This document shows positions 22,100 to 34,555 of a stretch of DNA of 64,000 nucleotides, piece by piece (within the stretch, counting starts at the first letter, position 1; every line of letters begins with the position of its first letter). Source of the DNA: Euphorbia lathyris. Taxonomy: Eukaryota; Streptophyta; Magnoliopsida; Malpighiales; Euphorbiaceae. The stretch is from positions 107,970,807 to 108,034,806 of the forward strand of contig NC_088910.1 of assembly GCF_963576675.1 (NCBI RefSeq). Direction: 5' to 3'. Below the pieces are notes generated by a model. That model was not told the DNA's origin. It worked only from the letters and a program-made list of their open reading frames with translations, and did no database searches. The position numbers and the translations under genes were made by a program.

Positions 22100-23182
22100 A
22101 CATTTGACTAGTAAAAACCTCTAATGTGACTCAAACATCTAATTTTTACCCCAAAAAACTCTTTACCAAACAAGATCAATCTTAAAAATTGCCCCCCTAA
22201 CTTGGTAGATCTAGCTCCACCAAATAATAAAACGAAAAAGTGTAAAAATTGCTCAGTCATAACGGTTTGAACTTAGAAAATTACCTCTCTCATTCTACAA
22301 AACTTGCTCTACCATTAGTTGGAGGGCTAAAATTAACCCCTCTAAATATGAATTCATGGGCCGCCACTATAATTGAAAATTAAGGATTGTTTTTAATTGA
22401 TAAAAGATAAGATATTCTTACAAAATCACAAACTTGCATATTTATAGGAATGATCCAAAATCCTAGCCAACAAATATGAAATGATCAAAATCGGTTAGTA
22501 ATGACAACCTATTTATAAATAAACCGAAATACTTCATGAAGAAGTAAAGAGTGAAATGATCATACTACCTTAACGTCATTTGTGAAGGAATCTCATCCGG
22601 ATTTCCATCATGTCCTAAGCAAAGCATTCAGTCCTTTCTTATTTACTCGAACAATCATCATTCGAGGACTCTTAACGGATTCTTCCAAACTCGTCCCTTA
22701 GTCGCATAACTCGGTCTTCTCTTGATCTTTCCTTTTGAGGTGTAAAAATCCGGTCTTTCACCACTCCTTGCCTCCTTGGCGTGCAAGGATCTCTATATAT
22801 GATATGCCTACATCATGATTAGAACTAGTTAGATAATTTAGATAAAATCAGCTAGGTATCATATGTAATTCAAGTTTTTCATTCTTTCTATAATCTTTGA
22901 TTTATCAATTCAATTCAAGTTTCTTTTCTTCTTCAATGTCAGTTTCACTTATCCTCTTGTCCAAATCTGATGACTAGTATATTTCCATAAAAAAAATTAA
23001 TAATATATTTTATTTATATTCAAATAATAAATGGAACTATAACCACCTATGTAATTATTCAATATTATGGTTCTAGTTATATTTATAGTATGTGCAGTTC
23101 ATAAATGGTTCACGAGATCAATGGTAGAATTGTGGACCCGCTATATAATCATAATTTTTTTTTTGAAAAGATATAATCATAA
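22100..23182. other. Intergenic DNA, repeat-derived
   Basis: No gene. 22190-22370 and 22540-22800 look like worn repeat sequence (GCCCCCCTAACTTGG; CCTTGCCTCCTTGGCG) that I cannot assign. Confidence 0.35.
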
Positions 23183-23626
23183 GTGTTAAATATACATTTT
23201 CTCTTAAATTTTTTTGTCCAAAAAAGTTGATTGGTCCTCTGAACTTTCAAAGTGTCTGAATAGTTCCATGAACTTATATAAAATGTAATCAATTGATCAC
23301 TCGGTCGTAAAAAAGTAAGTCAAATGCAAAAGATGTATTCCACGAGTCTTAAAAAAAAGTAAAACGACCAAAATCGAGATATATAGTTCTAATATTAGAG
23401 AAGACAAGTTTTATAGTTGAGCAAGTAATAACTTATTTTTTAATCTATTTTTGAATTATGTAATAACATTCTAAGATGTGTGGAATACATTTTTCACATT
23501 TAACTTGGTTTTTTGCGATCGAGTGATCATTTGATTACATTTTACGCAAGTTTAGGAGGCTATCAGAACATTTTGAAAAGTTCAGGAGGCCAATCAAGCT
23601 TTTTGCACAAGTTGATGTATTAAGCC
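23183..23626. mobile_element. Inverted-repeat MITE, GGCTTAATA family, copy 2
   Basis: Matches 17257-17742 along its length: TTGATTGGTCCTCTGAACTTTC, ATAAAATGTAATCAATTGATC, TTCCACGAGTCTT, and the right end GATGTATTAAGCC. Confidence 0.65.
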
Positions 23627-23657
23627 AATTAATTAAGTATATTAAGTAGACAAAATA

Positions 23658-23859
23658 CAGTAAAACCTCTATAAATTAATAATGTTAGGACTATGAAATT
23701 TTATTAATTTATAGAGATATTAATTTATCAAGTATTTCATATCAAATTTTTTTTTATCAAGTATTAATTTAGTGAACTGGTCCAAGTCGGGACCATAAGA
23801 AATTATTATTTTAAAGAGATTAATAATTTATCAAGTATTAATTTATGGAGGTTTTACTA
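23658..23859. mobile_element. Emigrant-like (pogo/Tc1-mariner) MITE
   Basis: Ends begin CAGTAAAACCTCTATAAATT and, inverted, TAGTAAAACCTCCATAAATT, with TA on both sides (23656-23657 and 23860-23861). These are the terminal sequence and duplication of the Emigrant family known from Arabidopsis. 202 bp. Confidence 0.8.
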
Positions 23860-23867
23860 TAGTATTA

Positions 23868-24544
23868 GAGCATTTCCAATAGAGAGTGCTCAAAAGAATA
23901 CCAAATAATGTGACATTAAGTTTGACAACTTTTAAATAGTGTATACTATTGGAGTAACAGTGGGTGTCAAGAAAGTTGCTAAAAGGGTGCCAATTTTTGG
24001 TAACCGTGCTCCAAGTTGCCAAACCTTTTTTAATATAAAAAGTGATTTACTTAAGTACTATTTGTGCACTTTTTTATGACTTTCTCTCTCATTCGAGTTC
24101 TTATATTAAGCATTCGGTCTTCCATGTCACTTGGAAGACCCCTAATTCACATTTGGACACGTAAAGTGTGACCACACGTAATAAATAAAATAGTGGGATC
24201 TCTTATAATATATGTGGATCTGTGTTACACGTGTCAAAATATGTATGTGAGGTCCTCTATTTGACATGGAGAACCGGGTGCTTCTAATAATTTGCCCTCT
24301 CATATCACTATTGATTGACAATATTTATAATTAAAATAAATTAAATATTAAGTAATGATTTGTGGGATAATTGTGACAACTTTTAAAGTTGTTTACTATT
24401 GAAATTTTTTTAAACAAAAGTTACCAAGAGTAATGTAGATTATTAAATTAATAAAATAGTATATTTTAAAAAAAAAAGAAGTATATTTTAATATGATGTG
24501 GTAAGTTTTGACACTCTTTGAAACAATCTCTATTGTAGATGTTG
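23868..24544. mobile_element. PIF/Harbinger-type MITE with a nested small element
   Basis: TTA flanks both ends (23865-23867 and 24545-24547). Ends GAGCATTTCCAATAGAG and, inverted, CAACATCTACAATAGAG are imperfect inverted repeats. It starts six bases after the neighbouring Emigrant-like element. The interior is non-coding and holds the insertion at 24109-24283. Confidence 0.6.
24109..24283. mobile_element. Small nested inverted-repeat element
   Basis: AAGCATTCGGTCTTCCATGT on the left is the imperfect inverse of ACATGGAGAACCGGGTGCTT on the right, and the pairing continues to GAGGTCC/GAAGACC. About 175 bp. The duplication is unresolved. Confidence 0.5.
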
Positions 24545-24547
24545 TTA

Positions 24548-25027
24548 GTTTCTATTTATGTTTCCATCCCTAGAAATGAAATCTTTAAACATTTAATATT
24601 TTCCTCCTTGCTCTGCCTTTTCAATTGTAGTATTCTTTTTATTAAATATGGTTTGCCCAAAAGTAAAATTTTCTCCCTACATTTTTTGATCCGCACAGAA
24701 TGTTTTTTTACGAAGAATTTTTCAAAAACTTTTCTTTTAAAAAATATTTTTCTTATAATATTTTTTACGAAACTTTTTCTTAAATTTTTTTAGAAAACTT
24801 TTTTTGATATTTTTATGACGCAATGTCTTTCTTTCTTGATGTATTTTATTTTTACTAATTTATTTTTCTTTGTGCACAGCCCACTTATATTTTCTTAGAG
24901 TGAACATCAGTTTCCCTAAGAAAAACTATTCGAGAGAGATCTTAGCGAAACATAAGGAAACCATAGATTTGAGGAAAACCCTCTAAGGGAGACATGAGAG
25001 AAATCATCCTAGAGTGAATCTCAGGAA
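24548..25027. other. Intergenic DNA
   Basis: AT-rich, then mixed sequence from 24890. No gene seen. Confidence 0.35.
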
Positions 25028-25143
25028 TGATAGTATGTTATATATATATGGATCATTACTGTAATTATGTAACTATGGTTAGGGTGAGTTGTTTGTATAT
25101 ACACTTTTATTAATGATAATCATAAGTTGCTCTACTATCTTTA
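25028..25143 (+). repeat. Old Copia 5' LTR
   Basis: Matches 35695-35805 through ACTGTAATTATGTAA, GGTTAGGGT and AACCATAAGTTGC-like phrases. It is followed at 25144 by TGCTATCGGAGCC, a damaged tRNA-Met primer site. Confidence 0.7.
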
Positions 25144-25717
25144 TGCTATCGGAGCCTAACTTCAATACTTATTAACCATTTTTCTGCCAGCCATGGCCGC
25201 TACTTCTGCTACCGCTGGCAACTCCAGACCCTCTGTATCATTATCGCTGACTACTTTGCTTCATCTATTTCACCCACAAAGAGCTACATATTTGTAATCT
25301 CTTCACTGATTCAACCACCATCGTTACTGTTCCACCGATCTCTCAACAACCACCGGACGTTCTTTTCTCGTCTGCTGCTTTGATTCACGCATCATTGAAC
25401 CTTCACAGTCAATTGACTGTCAAACTCACATCCAGCAATTTTATTCTTCGGAGAGCTCAAGCTATATCTACTGTTAAGCCCAAAATATACCTAAAATATC
25501 ATCATTATTTACATCAGTTTTGCTACGAATTTGTGCTGTTTATATCTATTTAGAGTACTTTTACGATGCAAGGTACCTAAATATTTGGTAAAATCCAAAT
25601 AGGAGCGAAAATGGATCAAAAACGAAGGAAACCCCTATGAAAAGATTCAAAGACAAAGAAAATCAAACGCACCGAAACGAAGACGGGAAATGAAGTCAAG
25701 ACGGGGAATAAATCACC

Positions 25718-25757
25718 CGTGTCGCGACCGAGATTCCCTATTCTCGGTCGCGACACG
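25718..25757. promoter_or_regulatory. Perfect 16-bp inverted repeat in LTR U3
   Basis: CGTGTCGCGACCGAGA (25718-25733) is repeated in perfect inversion at 25742-25757, around an 8-base spacer. A second palindrome (AATCTC, GGCT, GAGATT) lies at 25810-25825. Confidence 0.75.
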
Positions 25758-25960
25758 CGTTCTCCAGGTCTCCCTCTCCTCCGTTTATGAAGACCAAAAC
25801 CTGCTCCTCAATCTCGGCTGAGATTCTGAGATCTCGGTAACTTCAGATTTTCTGTCAGCACAACATACACATGTTTGATTTCAAAGAAACACGTTCGTTT
25901 GAGTGGATAGAAACGTCTCTTCGCAGCAGACACGTCTCCTAGACATGACTCTTCAACATC

Positions 25961-25968
25961 TATAAATA
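25961..25968 (+). promoter_or_regulatory. Solo-LTR TATA box
   Basis: TATAAATA within CATCTATAAATAAAG, 205 bp downstream of the large palindrome. Confidence 0.55.
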
Positions 25969-27871
25969 AAGAGTTGATTCAAAGATGAAAAATATTGAAA
26001 GTTAAGATTTAGTAAAAACGATTCAGAGTTAGAAGTTCGATTTTGTAAAAACGATATGATGTACACACATTGTTTATCAATTAATTACAAACACAGTAGC
26101 GATTAGATTTATATTAAGATCTGTTCAAACTAGTTTACATTTTGGTAGTAGAAGAACCATCTCTATTCCGAAGATTCAGCGAGAAGATTAAGTAGCGGAT
26201 TCGACCCCAGAGCCTGACAAACTCTAACGAGGTTTGAGGAAAGGATTGGCGACCCGAAACTCTCATGTCGTTTTGAATGCTTCCATGCTTTGTATTCTCT
26301 GTAAACTTGTATCAAATTCACACTTCATCTAATAAAGTTCATGCAATTCAATATAATTTTATGTAGCACTTCTGTAAAGAATTCGAAGTGAGTTCTGGTG
26401 TTTTTATTAAAACGTAGTTAAATTCAATATCTTTACAAGGAAACTTTGTTGAACACTTAGGCAAATTCATTCTTTGAGAATTAATTTGGTTAAGGTAGCA
26501 ATCTAACCCGATCGTAGGAGGATTGTCTGCGGTTAAAAGCCTTTTAATTGAAGGAGTTTACGTTATTCACTACAAGAAATTTGGACTTTTATGACGCACA
26601 AAAATTGTCATGAAAATATCGATTTTTGTCACAATAAATAAAATGTGACGAAATTTTGTCGTCACAACGATCGTCACGGCAGGAGCGTGGTATTATGTAT
26701 ATGTGACTAATTTTTGTTTTGTCATGAATGATTTACTTTTATATGACAAAAAAGAACATGGGTGACTATACTGTTTTGTTTTCATGACGCTTATTTTGTC
26801 ACTATTATTGTAAATATTTTGTCATTTAAGACTTCATTTCGTCATAAAAAGTTAACATTTAGATGACGATATTCAAATTTTGTCATCTAAATTTATAGCT
26901 ATAGTGACAAATACTAATATAAGATTGAAAATATAGAATTTTAGTGACGATGTAACTGATGCACGTTTTGTGACATAAGATTAATTTTCGTCATGAAATG
27001 TGAAATTAAACTGATGAAATTCATATTTTGTTAGCAAAATTTATAGTTAAGATGACGAATTTATAACTCGAATCAAAATTTTTAAATTTTTTACACTAAG
27101 TTATCATATTTATTTTCACTTTAACATTTAATTTGTCACTAAATCGTATTAATTAGTGACAGTTATCATGTCATTAAGGTGTACCTTTATCAAAGATAGA
27201 AATGGGAATGGAAAATTGTTGTATAATAACATAAAATTTTGTTGTCATTTATTCAATATATTGTGACATTACAATGCATCATTAAACAAATATGATGATT
27301 AGTAAATTGGTATTCATAGTAATAAAAACGTTTACAAATGTAATTTCCATACATAATGCTTGAAAGGTAACATTACAACTAATGAAAATTGGTAAATTGG
27401 TATTCATAGTAATAAAAACATCAGAAAAGTAAAAGCATGATCCTCTGCACTTTGCACTTGCTTTAAGGCGCTTGGCTAGACAACACATCCTTCGAGGCAT
27501 GGAGTTGTGAATCGCTCATGCTTTGCTTTGCCTCACCCGAAGCCTTAGTGGCATGCTATAAAAACAAATGCAAAATGTAATTTGGAATAATAATGAAATC
27601 TAGAAAACAGAATCAGAAAAAAAAAAACTGAGCATTTGAACCATGAAAACTGATATTATATATGTATATGTGGAATTCTAATACCATGCTACATTATAAA
27701 GCAAAAATCGTGCATATAATACAACCTACTAACCAAGTCGTGATAAATATTAATAGTTAAATATACAAGTTAATGATAGAATGCGAAAAAGTGATCATCA
27801 TAATATTATATTCATCCTCTTTGTAGATTGTTGTAGCAAATGTTTGAGTTTGCATGACATCATATACTTTT

Positions 27872-28210
27872 CTAATTGACTGGAAACAAACCCCATGAAC
27901 AATTTACAAAATAAACCAAACTATCCCATTTCCTATTGTCCAACAATTGTCTCAAACGAAATAAACCTAGTCCAATTTTTAGACCTCTTGATCGGATATT
28001 ATGCAAGGAACCATATCTTACCCAGAATCTAGGTTGACGAAATATATGAAGAAGATGAAGTGGCATATATATCTGCACAAACATGAGGAGGCGATAAAGT
28101 GGAAAACAAAAAAGAAATAAATAGATGAATAAGCAGATGGAGAGAAACTTATCAGATAGATCGGCAAGAAGCTCGGAGCTGTTCATGGAGGAATTGACAT
28201 CACAAGCCAT
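27872..28210 (-). CDS. Unrecognised 112-residue ORF inside the CACTA element
   Basis: Starts MACDVNSSMNSSELLADLSD, then a hydrophobic stretch (residues about 27-55, rich in Phe, Leu and Tyr). Upstream on the minus strand lies pyrimidine-rich sequence like a plant 5' leader. It may be the first exon of a captured host gene with an intron read through, since GATAAG follows the DLSD codons. I do not recognise the family, and it may not be translated. A second short coding-like patch on the minus strand lies at 27450-27560. Confidence 0.2.
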   Translation of the reverse strand: MACDVNSSMNSSELLADLSDKFLSICLFIYLFLFCFPLYRLLMFVQIYMPLHLLHIFRQPRFWVRYGSLHNIRSRGLKIGLGLFRLRQLLDNRKWDSLVYFVNCSWGLFPVN

Positions 28211-28627
28211 GGTCCTCCATTCAATCCCCTCCTACCGCTCACTTTTGCTGTTGTACACCGAGGGCTTTGAATGTGGCCCTAAAGCAAACTACCGGCTAGC
28301 GATAAAATCTTCATGGAGAGTGTAATATGATTGAGAATTGAGAAGAGAGAAAGAAGTGATGGTCGATGGATCAGTTGGTGGAGATGGTGGCACCAAGAGA
28401 AAGGAAGTGGTGGTTGATGGACCAATTCAAATAGCTGCCATCGTGTGAGAGGTGGGCAACAAGATATTTAAGTAAAAGTGAATAACCAAGGAGTTTATTA
28501 TTAAATATAAAAAGTAAAATCAATTTTTATAAATATGGAATTGAATAAAGTTTCTTATATACACTATACAGATATATTAAAAATAAAATATGAATCTTGA
28601 AAAAGAAAATAAGCAATTGAAATTCAA

Positions 28628-29165
28628 GGAATAAAGTATAAAAATATCCCTAATATTTACAACCATGAGCAATTTTACTATTAACGACTAAAATAATACG
28701 ATTTTACTCCTAAGTTGGCAGTCAATAGCAATTTTACCCTTAACATTGACAAGTTGTGTCAATTTTAAACATTATTATAAAACACATATATTTTGTTCCT
28801 TATTATGCACTAATTGCTTATTCTAAAAAAAATTCATATTTTTTGTGATTTAATAATAGAATTGAAGATTAAGATTTATAAATTCGGTGAATATTTGATT
28901 TTTCTTCCAACTTATACAAAAGACAGTATACTTTAAAAAAAATCACGTCTAAATACATATTTATGAACTGTTACTAATGAGTGATAAAATGACGCACATG
29001 TGAAGTGTAGATGACAAGATTCATGACTGAGAAGAGAGTTTGATGAATTATTTAGTAAATTGATCCAATTTGTCAACTTTAGGGGTAAAATTGCTCTCGG
29101 CGATTAACTTTAGAGGTAAAATTGCTCCTGGCTGTAAACGTTACGGGTATTTTGCATCCTATCCA
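28628..29165. mobile_element. MULE-type MITE, family with GAGCAATTTTAC arms, copy 1
   Basis: Long imperfect inverted arms (GGAATAAAGTATAAAAATAT and, inverted, GGATAGGATGCAAAATA; both lead into GAGCAATTTTAC). Flanks GAAATTCAA (28619-28627) and TAAATTCAA (29166-29174) match at eight of nine. It lies inside the CACTA element. A second copy is at 36787-37348. Confidence 0.75.
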
Positions 29166-30693
29166 TAAATTCAAATATTAAATTATTATTAATATAATAA
29201 AAATAAAAATAAAAATTTATTAAATATTTTTATTGGATAAAATTATATAAAAATTATTTTATAAATCTCTATAATTAAAATAAAAATAAATAATTAAATT
29301 AAAGTAGCATGATTTTTTATTTAAAATTGTAAAAATGTACTAGTATTTGCCAAAGGTATAAAAGAAATGTTTAACACAAAATTATTTTGTTAAGTTCGCA
29401 AAAATTAGAGAAGGAATTCAATTGGGTTATACATTGCATAAAGTTTCCACATAAACTGTCACACGAATTATCCTATTATAGTTTTTTGAAGGGATATTTT
29501 TTTTATTTCAATAATCACTGTTTTATAGCAGTGTTATTTTTATATATATAATTTAATGAAAAAGATAATTAATCATAAAAAAATATAGTACACATGACAT
29601 TACATCTTATCACATCTCCTCCAAAAAAAAAATCCTAATTATCACATACGGAAATTTTTGTTGCCACAATATTATTATATATGAAAAATATCAACAACCC
29701 GCAAAAATAATAAAAATACATGACACAATTTTAAATGATTAATTTATGTCTAGTAAGAATTATTGTAAAAAATGTTATATTCTATAACCATATAAAAAAT
29801 ATCATCAGTTAACTATTTTATGACTATTTTAAAATTATTTTTTCAATAAACTATATTCTTTTTTTCAATTTTAGATTATTAAAAAAATTTCTATTAATAT
29901 TATGGTGATGATCAACATAAATCGTCACAATAATATCAAATACATGACGATATTTAAATAATATCACAAAAGATTACAATATATAAAGAAATTTAATTTG
30001 TCACCATTTGTTCAAATTATATTACCATGAATGTAAAGTGTCACAAAAAAATATTTCTTATTATGACGAGAATTTTGTCACTGATTATCATTATTTCGTC
30101 AAAAATAAAAGTTTCCTCCAAATTTATTCTACTAAAATTTTCCTCTCAAATTATAAGTTACGATTTTTCACTTATCGTCACCAGATGTATCAAATAGTGA
30201 CAAATTTGAAAATCAATGGAGACGTTTTTCAAAGTTGTCATGAAAAATTTATAAACAATGACGAAAGTTAAAATTCGTCATGGTTAAGTGATTATCGGTG
30301 ACAAAATTATGTTCGTAGAAAAAATAATCGTCATAAAAGACCAAATTTCTTGTAGTGATTACACTTTTATAATTTATACAAAGTTTAAAGGTGTTTTCTT
30401 TGCTTAATGCAAACGAACACAATAAATCTCTTATTTTAAACACTAAACGTTTCTGTTTTGTAATTCATATTCAAAACAGAATTGATTTCTAACATTCTAC
30501 ATATTCTAACCTAATTCTTATTCAATCAATCTCAAAACCAATTTCAAAGAACGATTATCTATTTTTATAAACCTTAAGTCGTATTTAAACTACACATAAA
30601 TAAGTTTTTGTTGAAAAACGTTCCCTGTGGGATCGATATCTTTTTATTACTACAAGCGGAACCGTGCACTTGCGGAAATCGCTCAACATCTAC

Positions 30694-31955
30694 CATTTGT
30701 GGGAGTAGCCTTGCTTATCACATCAATCCAACTATTACTCCTCCATCTTTCATGGTTGTTGATAACACCAATCCTGAATTTGCTGTTTGGGATCAAAAGG
30801 ACCAACAAATTCTTAATGTTATTTTCAGCTCTGTGTCTGAACCATTACTTCCTCATATTGCTAATTCCAAAACTGTCGATGAAGCCTAGACACAATTAAT
30901 CAAGACATATTATCGCTCAGATTTGAAACCTTTGATCACAGTTATAGTCTTTGGCCAAGGGCACTGATTATATTGATACATATATCTTCAAAGCAAAGAA
31001 TATTTTTGATCAACTAGCATCCTTTCACCATTTTGTCCCTAAGAAGATTTAATTGTTGCCATTCTCATTGGATTAGGAACCTTTTACCGTCCCTTTGATC
31101 GCACCATAGAAGCTAGTCTTGCTCTAATATCCTTTGACGGCCTGTACGGACCGATCCTCAGTAAAGAGCGCCTAATTTCTCCTGACTAATCCATCAAACC
31201 AATGCATCCACTGCTCTATACACAACACACATCAATTATGGTTTGTCTGGGCATCGCGGCAGAAGACGTGGTAGATTTTACTGTGGCGGCAGACACAACC
31301 TGAACCACCATCAAGGTTCCTATTAACACAACTCTAGTTTGAACTTTAACAATTCTAATCAATCCGAACAATCTTAGCATCGGGAACATCTTACTTTCCA
31401 CAAACTACAAGTGTTTAGGTCACGTAGCCCACAACTGTCCCTCACCTCGCTTTAATAGCGACAATAATTTTCAGCCCTAATCAAACATTACCACTAGCTC
31501 GCGGTTAATCAACTTATGCCATCGACTCCGGCCTGGCTCATCATCTCACCCTGACTTAGGAAACTTGAACCTACACTAATATTCTGGCCCCAATGAAGTT
31601 CAAATCTATAATGGGTCTAAACTCTTTATTACTCATGTTGGTAATGCTACATTTTCTGCTGGGTCATCTCAATTTCAGTTACACAATATTCTCTATGTTC
31701 CTAAGTCTACTTATGATCTATTATCGGTTTATGCTCTAACAAATTTTAATCTTGTGTCTGTTGAATTTTTCTCTAATCGTTTCTAGATCAAGGATTTATC
31801 AGCGGGGAAATTCCACTTTAAAGTCCAGAGTAACAACGGGTTATAGTCACTCTGCTTGTCTATTTCGAATGATTTCTTCGCTAATTTATCTAGTCTATCT
31901 CTTTGGTATGATTGTCTAGGACATGCCTTTTTTTCTATTGTCAAAAAGTTACTTG
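30694..31955 (+). pseudogene. Old Copia gag to pre-integrase segment
   Basis: Fragments recognised across frames: the capsid-like QQILNVIFSSVSEPLLPHIA (about 30805-30865), a later protease-to-integrase part with FSAGSSQFQLHNILYVPKST, and the pre-integrase segment SLSLWYDCLGHAFFSIVKKLLAS ending at 31960. Stops and shifts throughout. Confidence 0.65.
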
Positions 31956-31960
31956 CTTCT

Positions 31961-32771
31961 TGTTTCCCCTACAGTTATGATGGGACTAACTAAGAAGGAT
32001 TGACATGGATAAAGTGCCAGTAAGAGAAAGAGCCAGAAAACGGAGCACAGTTAGCGTGACCCATGAGAAAAAGAACAATCTGGCCAAACGACAAAGGAAG
32101 CAGAGTTTCTCCACATCGACAGCTTACTCCACAAACCGATGTAAACATAGATGAAAATGTGGATGAAGAAGTGGGCAAAGAACATGGATAGAAATGTGGG
32201 AAGTTACGAATGTGGGATGAATCCACGAGAGAAACCAGAGCCCGTTGCGCAGAAGGAGATCCAATGAGGAGAATATTGGGTAGTGGGAAGAAAACGTGGG
32301 AGCGGCAGTTACCAGAACCACAAAGCAGTATTTAAGACAGAAGAAAGAGAAAGAGGCATCCAACTCAACAACACAACAATGAAATCAAATCAAACCAAAC
32401 CTTAATGGAATTCAAACAATTCTCACATTACGGACTCTAGCTACTCTACAGCCATAGTTTGTTCATTACAATCTTACTTTCAATTTGTAAGCTCTAGCTC
32501 TAGTCTTCCAGTTCAATCGATACAAACATCTCAATTCAATTCAAGTACATGTTTCTCTTTTTAGATTCTTTCTTTTCCAACATCTTAGTGTAGTCATAAC
32601 CAGTCTTCTAGGTTCCATTACCAACTTTAGGCATTTTATGTCCTTTAAGCCTTTTACACTTTCATTTGATTATAAGTTAGATCTTAGTTATTAGCTCTTT
32701 TTGTAGCTTTTCAACAAAGCTATTGGCACGCTTGCAAACCGATCCATTCCACACCAAAAAGGCACAAAACA
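31961..32771 (+). mobile_element. Solo LTR inside the old Copia element
   Basis: Begins TGTTTCCCC and ends GGCACAAAACA, with CTTCT on both sides (31956-31960 and 32772-32776). It splits the pre-integrase codons: KKLLAS stops at the left edge, and Copia coding sequence resumes right after the second CTTCT. 811 bp. TATTTAAG near 32329-32336 may be its TATA box. Superfamily not determined. Confidence 0.75.
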
Positions 32772-32776
32772 CTTCT

Positions 32777-34409
32777 AATAATATATTTGTTCCAATCATA
32801 AAGAATCGGTATGTCAATCATGTTTTGTAAATCAAAGTCATAAAATTCCTTTTGATTAATCTGATTATGTCTCTCATGCACCACTTGAATTGATATATGG
32901 TGATGTGTGGGGTCCTGCACCCATTACCTCTTTGGTTGGATATTGTTATTATGTTCTGTTCTTTGATCACTTCACCAAATACAATTGGATTTATTTTTGA
33001 AGGAACAAATCATATATATGTGCATGATGTTTTCATTCAATTTCAAACATTTGTCGACAAATTCTTTGCTAGATCATTTAAAATAGTTCAGTCGGATGGT
33101 GTGGGTGAATTTATCAAATTAACCAATTATTTTCGTATAAATGGTATTTCTCATTGCATTTCATATCTACACACTCCTGAACAAAATGGTTGTACGTAAC
33201 GAAAACATCGTAATATCATTAAACAAGGATTAGCTCTCTTAAATCACGTCGACTTACTAAAAACATTTTAGAGTTATGCATTTGATACTGCTACATTTCT
33301 CATCAATCGCACACTGCTGGCTAATTCAAAATTTAATAGTCCATTTCAACTATTATTTGGTGATGTCCCAAACTATATGTCTCTTCTCATATTTCGATGT
33401 CTATGTTATCCTTGGCTCTGTCCTTATGCTAAGTCAAAATTTTACACTCGTTCCAAAGCATGCATTTTTCTTGGTTATAGCAAACTTCACAAAGGCTACA
33501 AAGGTTATGATCCCATCTTTTCCTGAATTTTCATCTCACGCTATGTGTTATTTGATGAGCAGAAGTTTCCTAATAGGAAGTTAAATTATGAGTCGTCTAC
33601 CGGAGAAATGTCTAAAGTTGTGCAACTTACCGATCGTATCCAACTCATTATTACTCTAATATAAAATTTACCCAGTTCTCCTAGAGCTCTATAACTGTCT
33701 ATTGAAATACCACCTACTACTCCTACTACTGATCATCCATTCACTATACCCAGTTCTAATCTTCAGTCATGCCATGCCCCTTACTTGACTGTTGCTAATG
33801 CCAATGTCATTGAATTTCTGACAACATGAAATATTTCATTTCCCTTGTGTGTGAGAATATGTGTTAGAATATAATATGGTTCAACAGCCCTCATTAGTCG
33901 TTGATCTCACTAGCTATCCTAATCAACTGCAACCGACTCACAACTCTCACTCCATGGTCACTCGGTCAAAGATCGCCTCTCTGAAATGGAAATAACCCAC
34001 TGCACTCTTACATTCTCAGCCATCAGTTCCTATGTCTTATACATCTGCCTCTAAATTCTCGAATTGCGCAATGCTATTACCACGGAACATAGTGTTTTAT
34101 AGAAAAATCAAACATTAGTTATGGTTCCTCGTTCTTCTCACACTAATATCATTAGATACAGATGGATTTTTTTGAATTTAACAAAACTTAGATGGTTGCA
34201 TTGAATGGTACATGGCGCGTTCGGTAGCTAAATGCTACAATCGGCGATTTGACATTAACTTCTATGAAATGTAAAGTCCCGTCATAAAACTAGCCACATT
34301 TCACCCCCTACTTGCTCCTGTCGTTTCTCTCAATTGGCCAGTCATCCAACTTGATGTTTCTAATGCATTTCTCAATAGTAATTTGGAAGAATCGGTTTAC
34401 ATAGACCAT
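32777..34409 (+). pseudogene. Old Copia integrase to reverse transcriptase segment
   Basis: The zinc-binding residues CQSC appear near 32812. The integrase core follows with GDVWGPAP and FDHFTKY, then VQSDGVGEF in another frame. HTPEQNG precedes the last catalytic position near 33190, which now reads a stop. The reverse transcriptase start includes PVIQLDVSNAFLNSNLEESVYIDHP, interrupted by the SINE. Confidence 0.65.
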
Positions 34410-34421
34410 CCCCTTAGATTT

Positions 34422-34543
34422 TATTTTTTTTTTAAAAAAAAATTTGCGCACAATACGCTTACATTAAAGAAGAAAGAAAAATACTCATCCCACCCGGATG
34501 TGATTCAAACCCATGACCTCCCTAGTCATAGGTATCCTCTCAG
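34422..34543 (-). mobile_element. tRNA-derived SINE
   Basis: On the minus strand GGGGCTGAGAGGATACC resembles box A and GGGTTTGAATC (plus 34502-34512) is a good box B, about 30 bases apart. An A/T-rich tail lies at the left. The host Copia sequence is duplicated at both edges: CCCCTTAGATTT (34410-34421) and CCCCTTGGATTT (34544-34555). About 122 bp. Confidence 0.75.
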
Positions 34544-34555
34544 CCCCTTGGATTT

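Larger units (their letters stand above)
26568..30357. mobile_element. Non-autonomous CACTA element, complete
   Basis: Both ends read CACTACAAGAAATTTGG (the right one inverted), extending to about 28 bp with one mismatch. ATT flanks both sides (26565-26567 and 30358-30360). Subterminal regions (26590-27190 and 29890-30340) are full of GTGACGAAATT, GTCATGAAA and TGACAAATT-type repeats in both orientations. 3.79 kb with no transposase. The middle holds unrecognised sequence and a MULE MITE. Confidence 0.92.
25472..30688 (+). mobile_element. Solo Gypsy-type LTR, split by a CACTA element
   Basis: Begins TGTTAAGCCC and ends CGCTCAACA, with TCTAC on both sides (25467-25471 and 30689-30693). Without the CACTA insertion it is about 1.42 kb. 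Its end (CCCTGTGGGATCGATATC, then AACCGTGCACTTGCGG) is of the Athila/Tat style and its start matches the LTR at 2380. Only one LTR is present, which indicates LTR-LTR recombination removed the body. Confidence 0.8.

Noticed and set aside
30008..30443. ORFs at the CACTA right end
   Set aside because: They consist of subterminal repeat sequence.
31216..32363. Minus-strand ORFs in the old Copia element
   Set aside because: The element reads on the plus strand; the 31990-32363 ORFs lie in a solo LTR.
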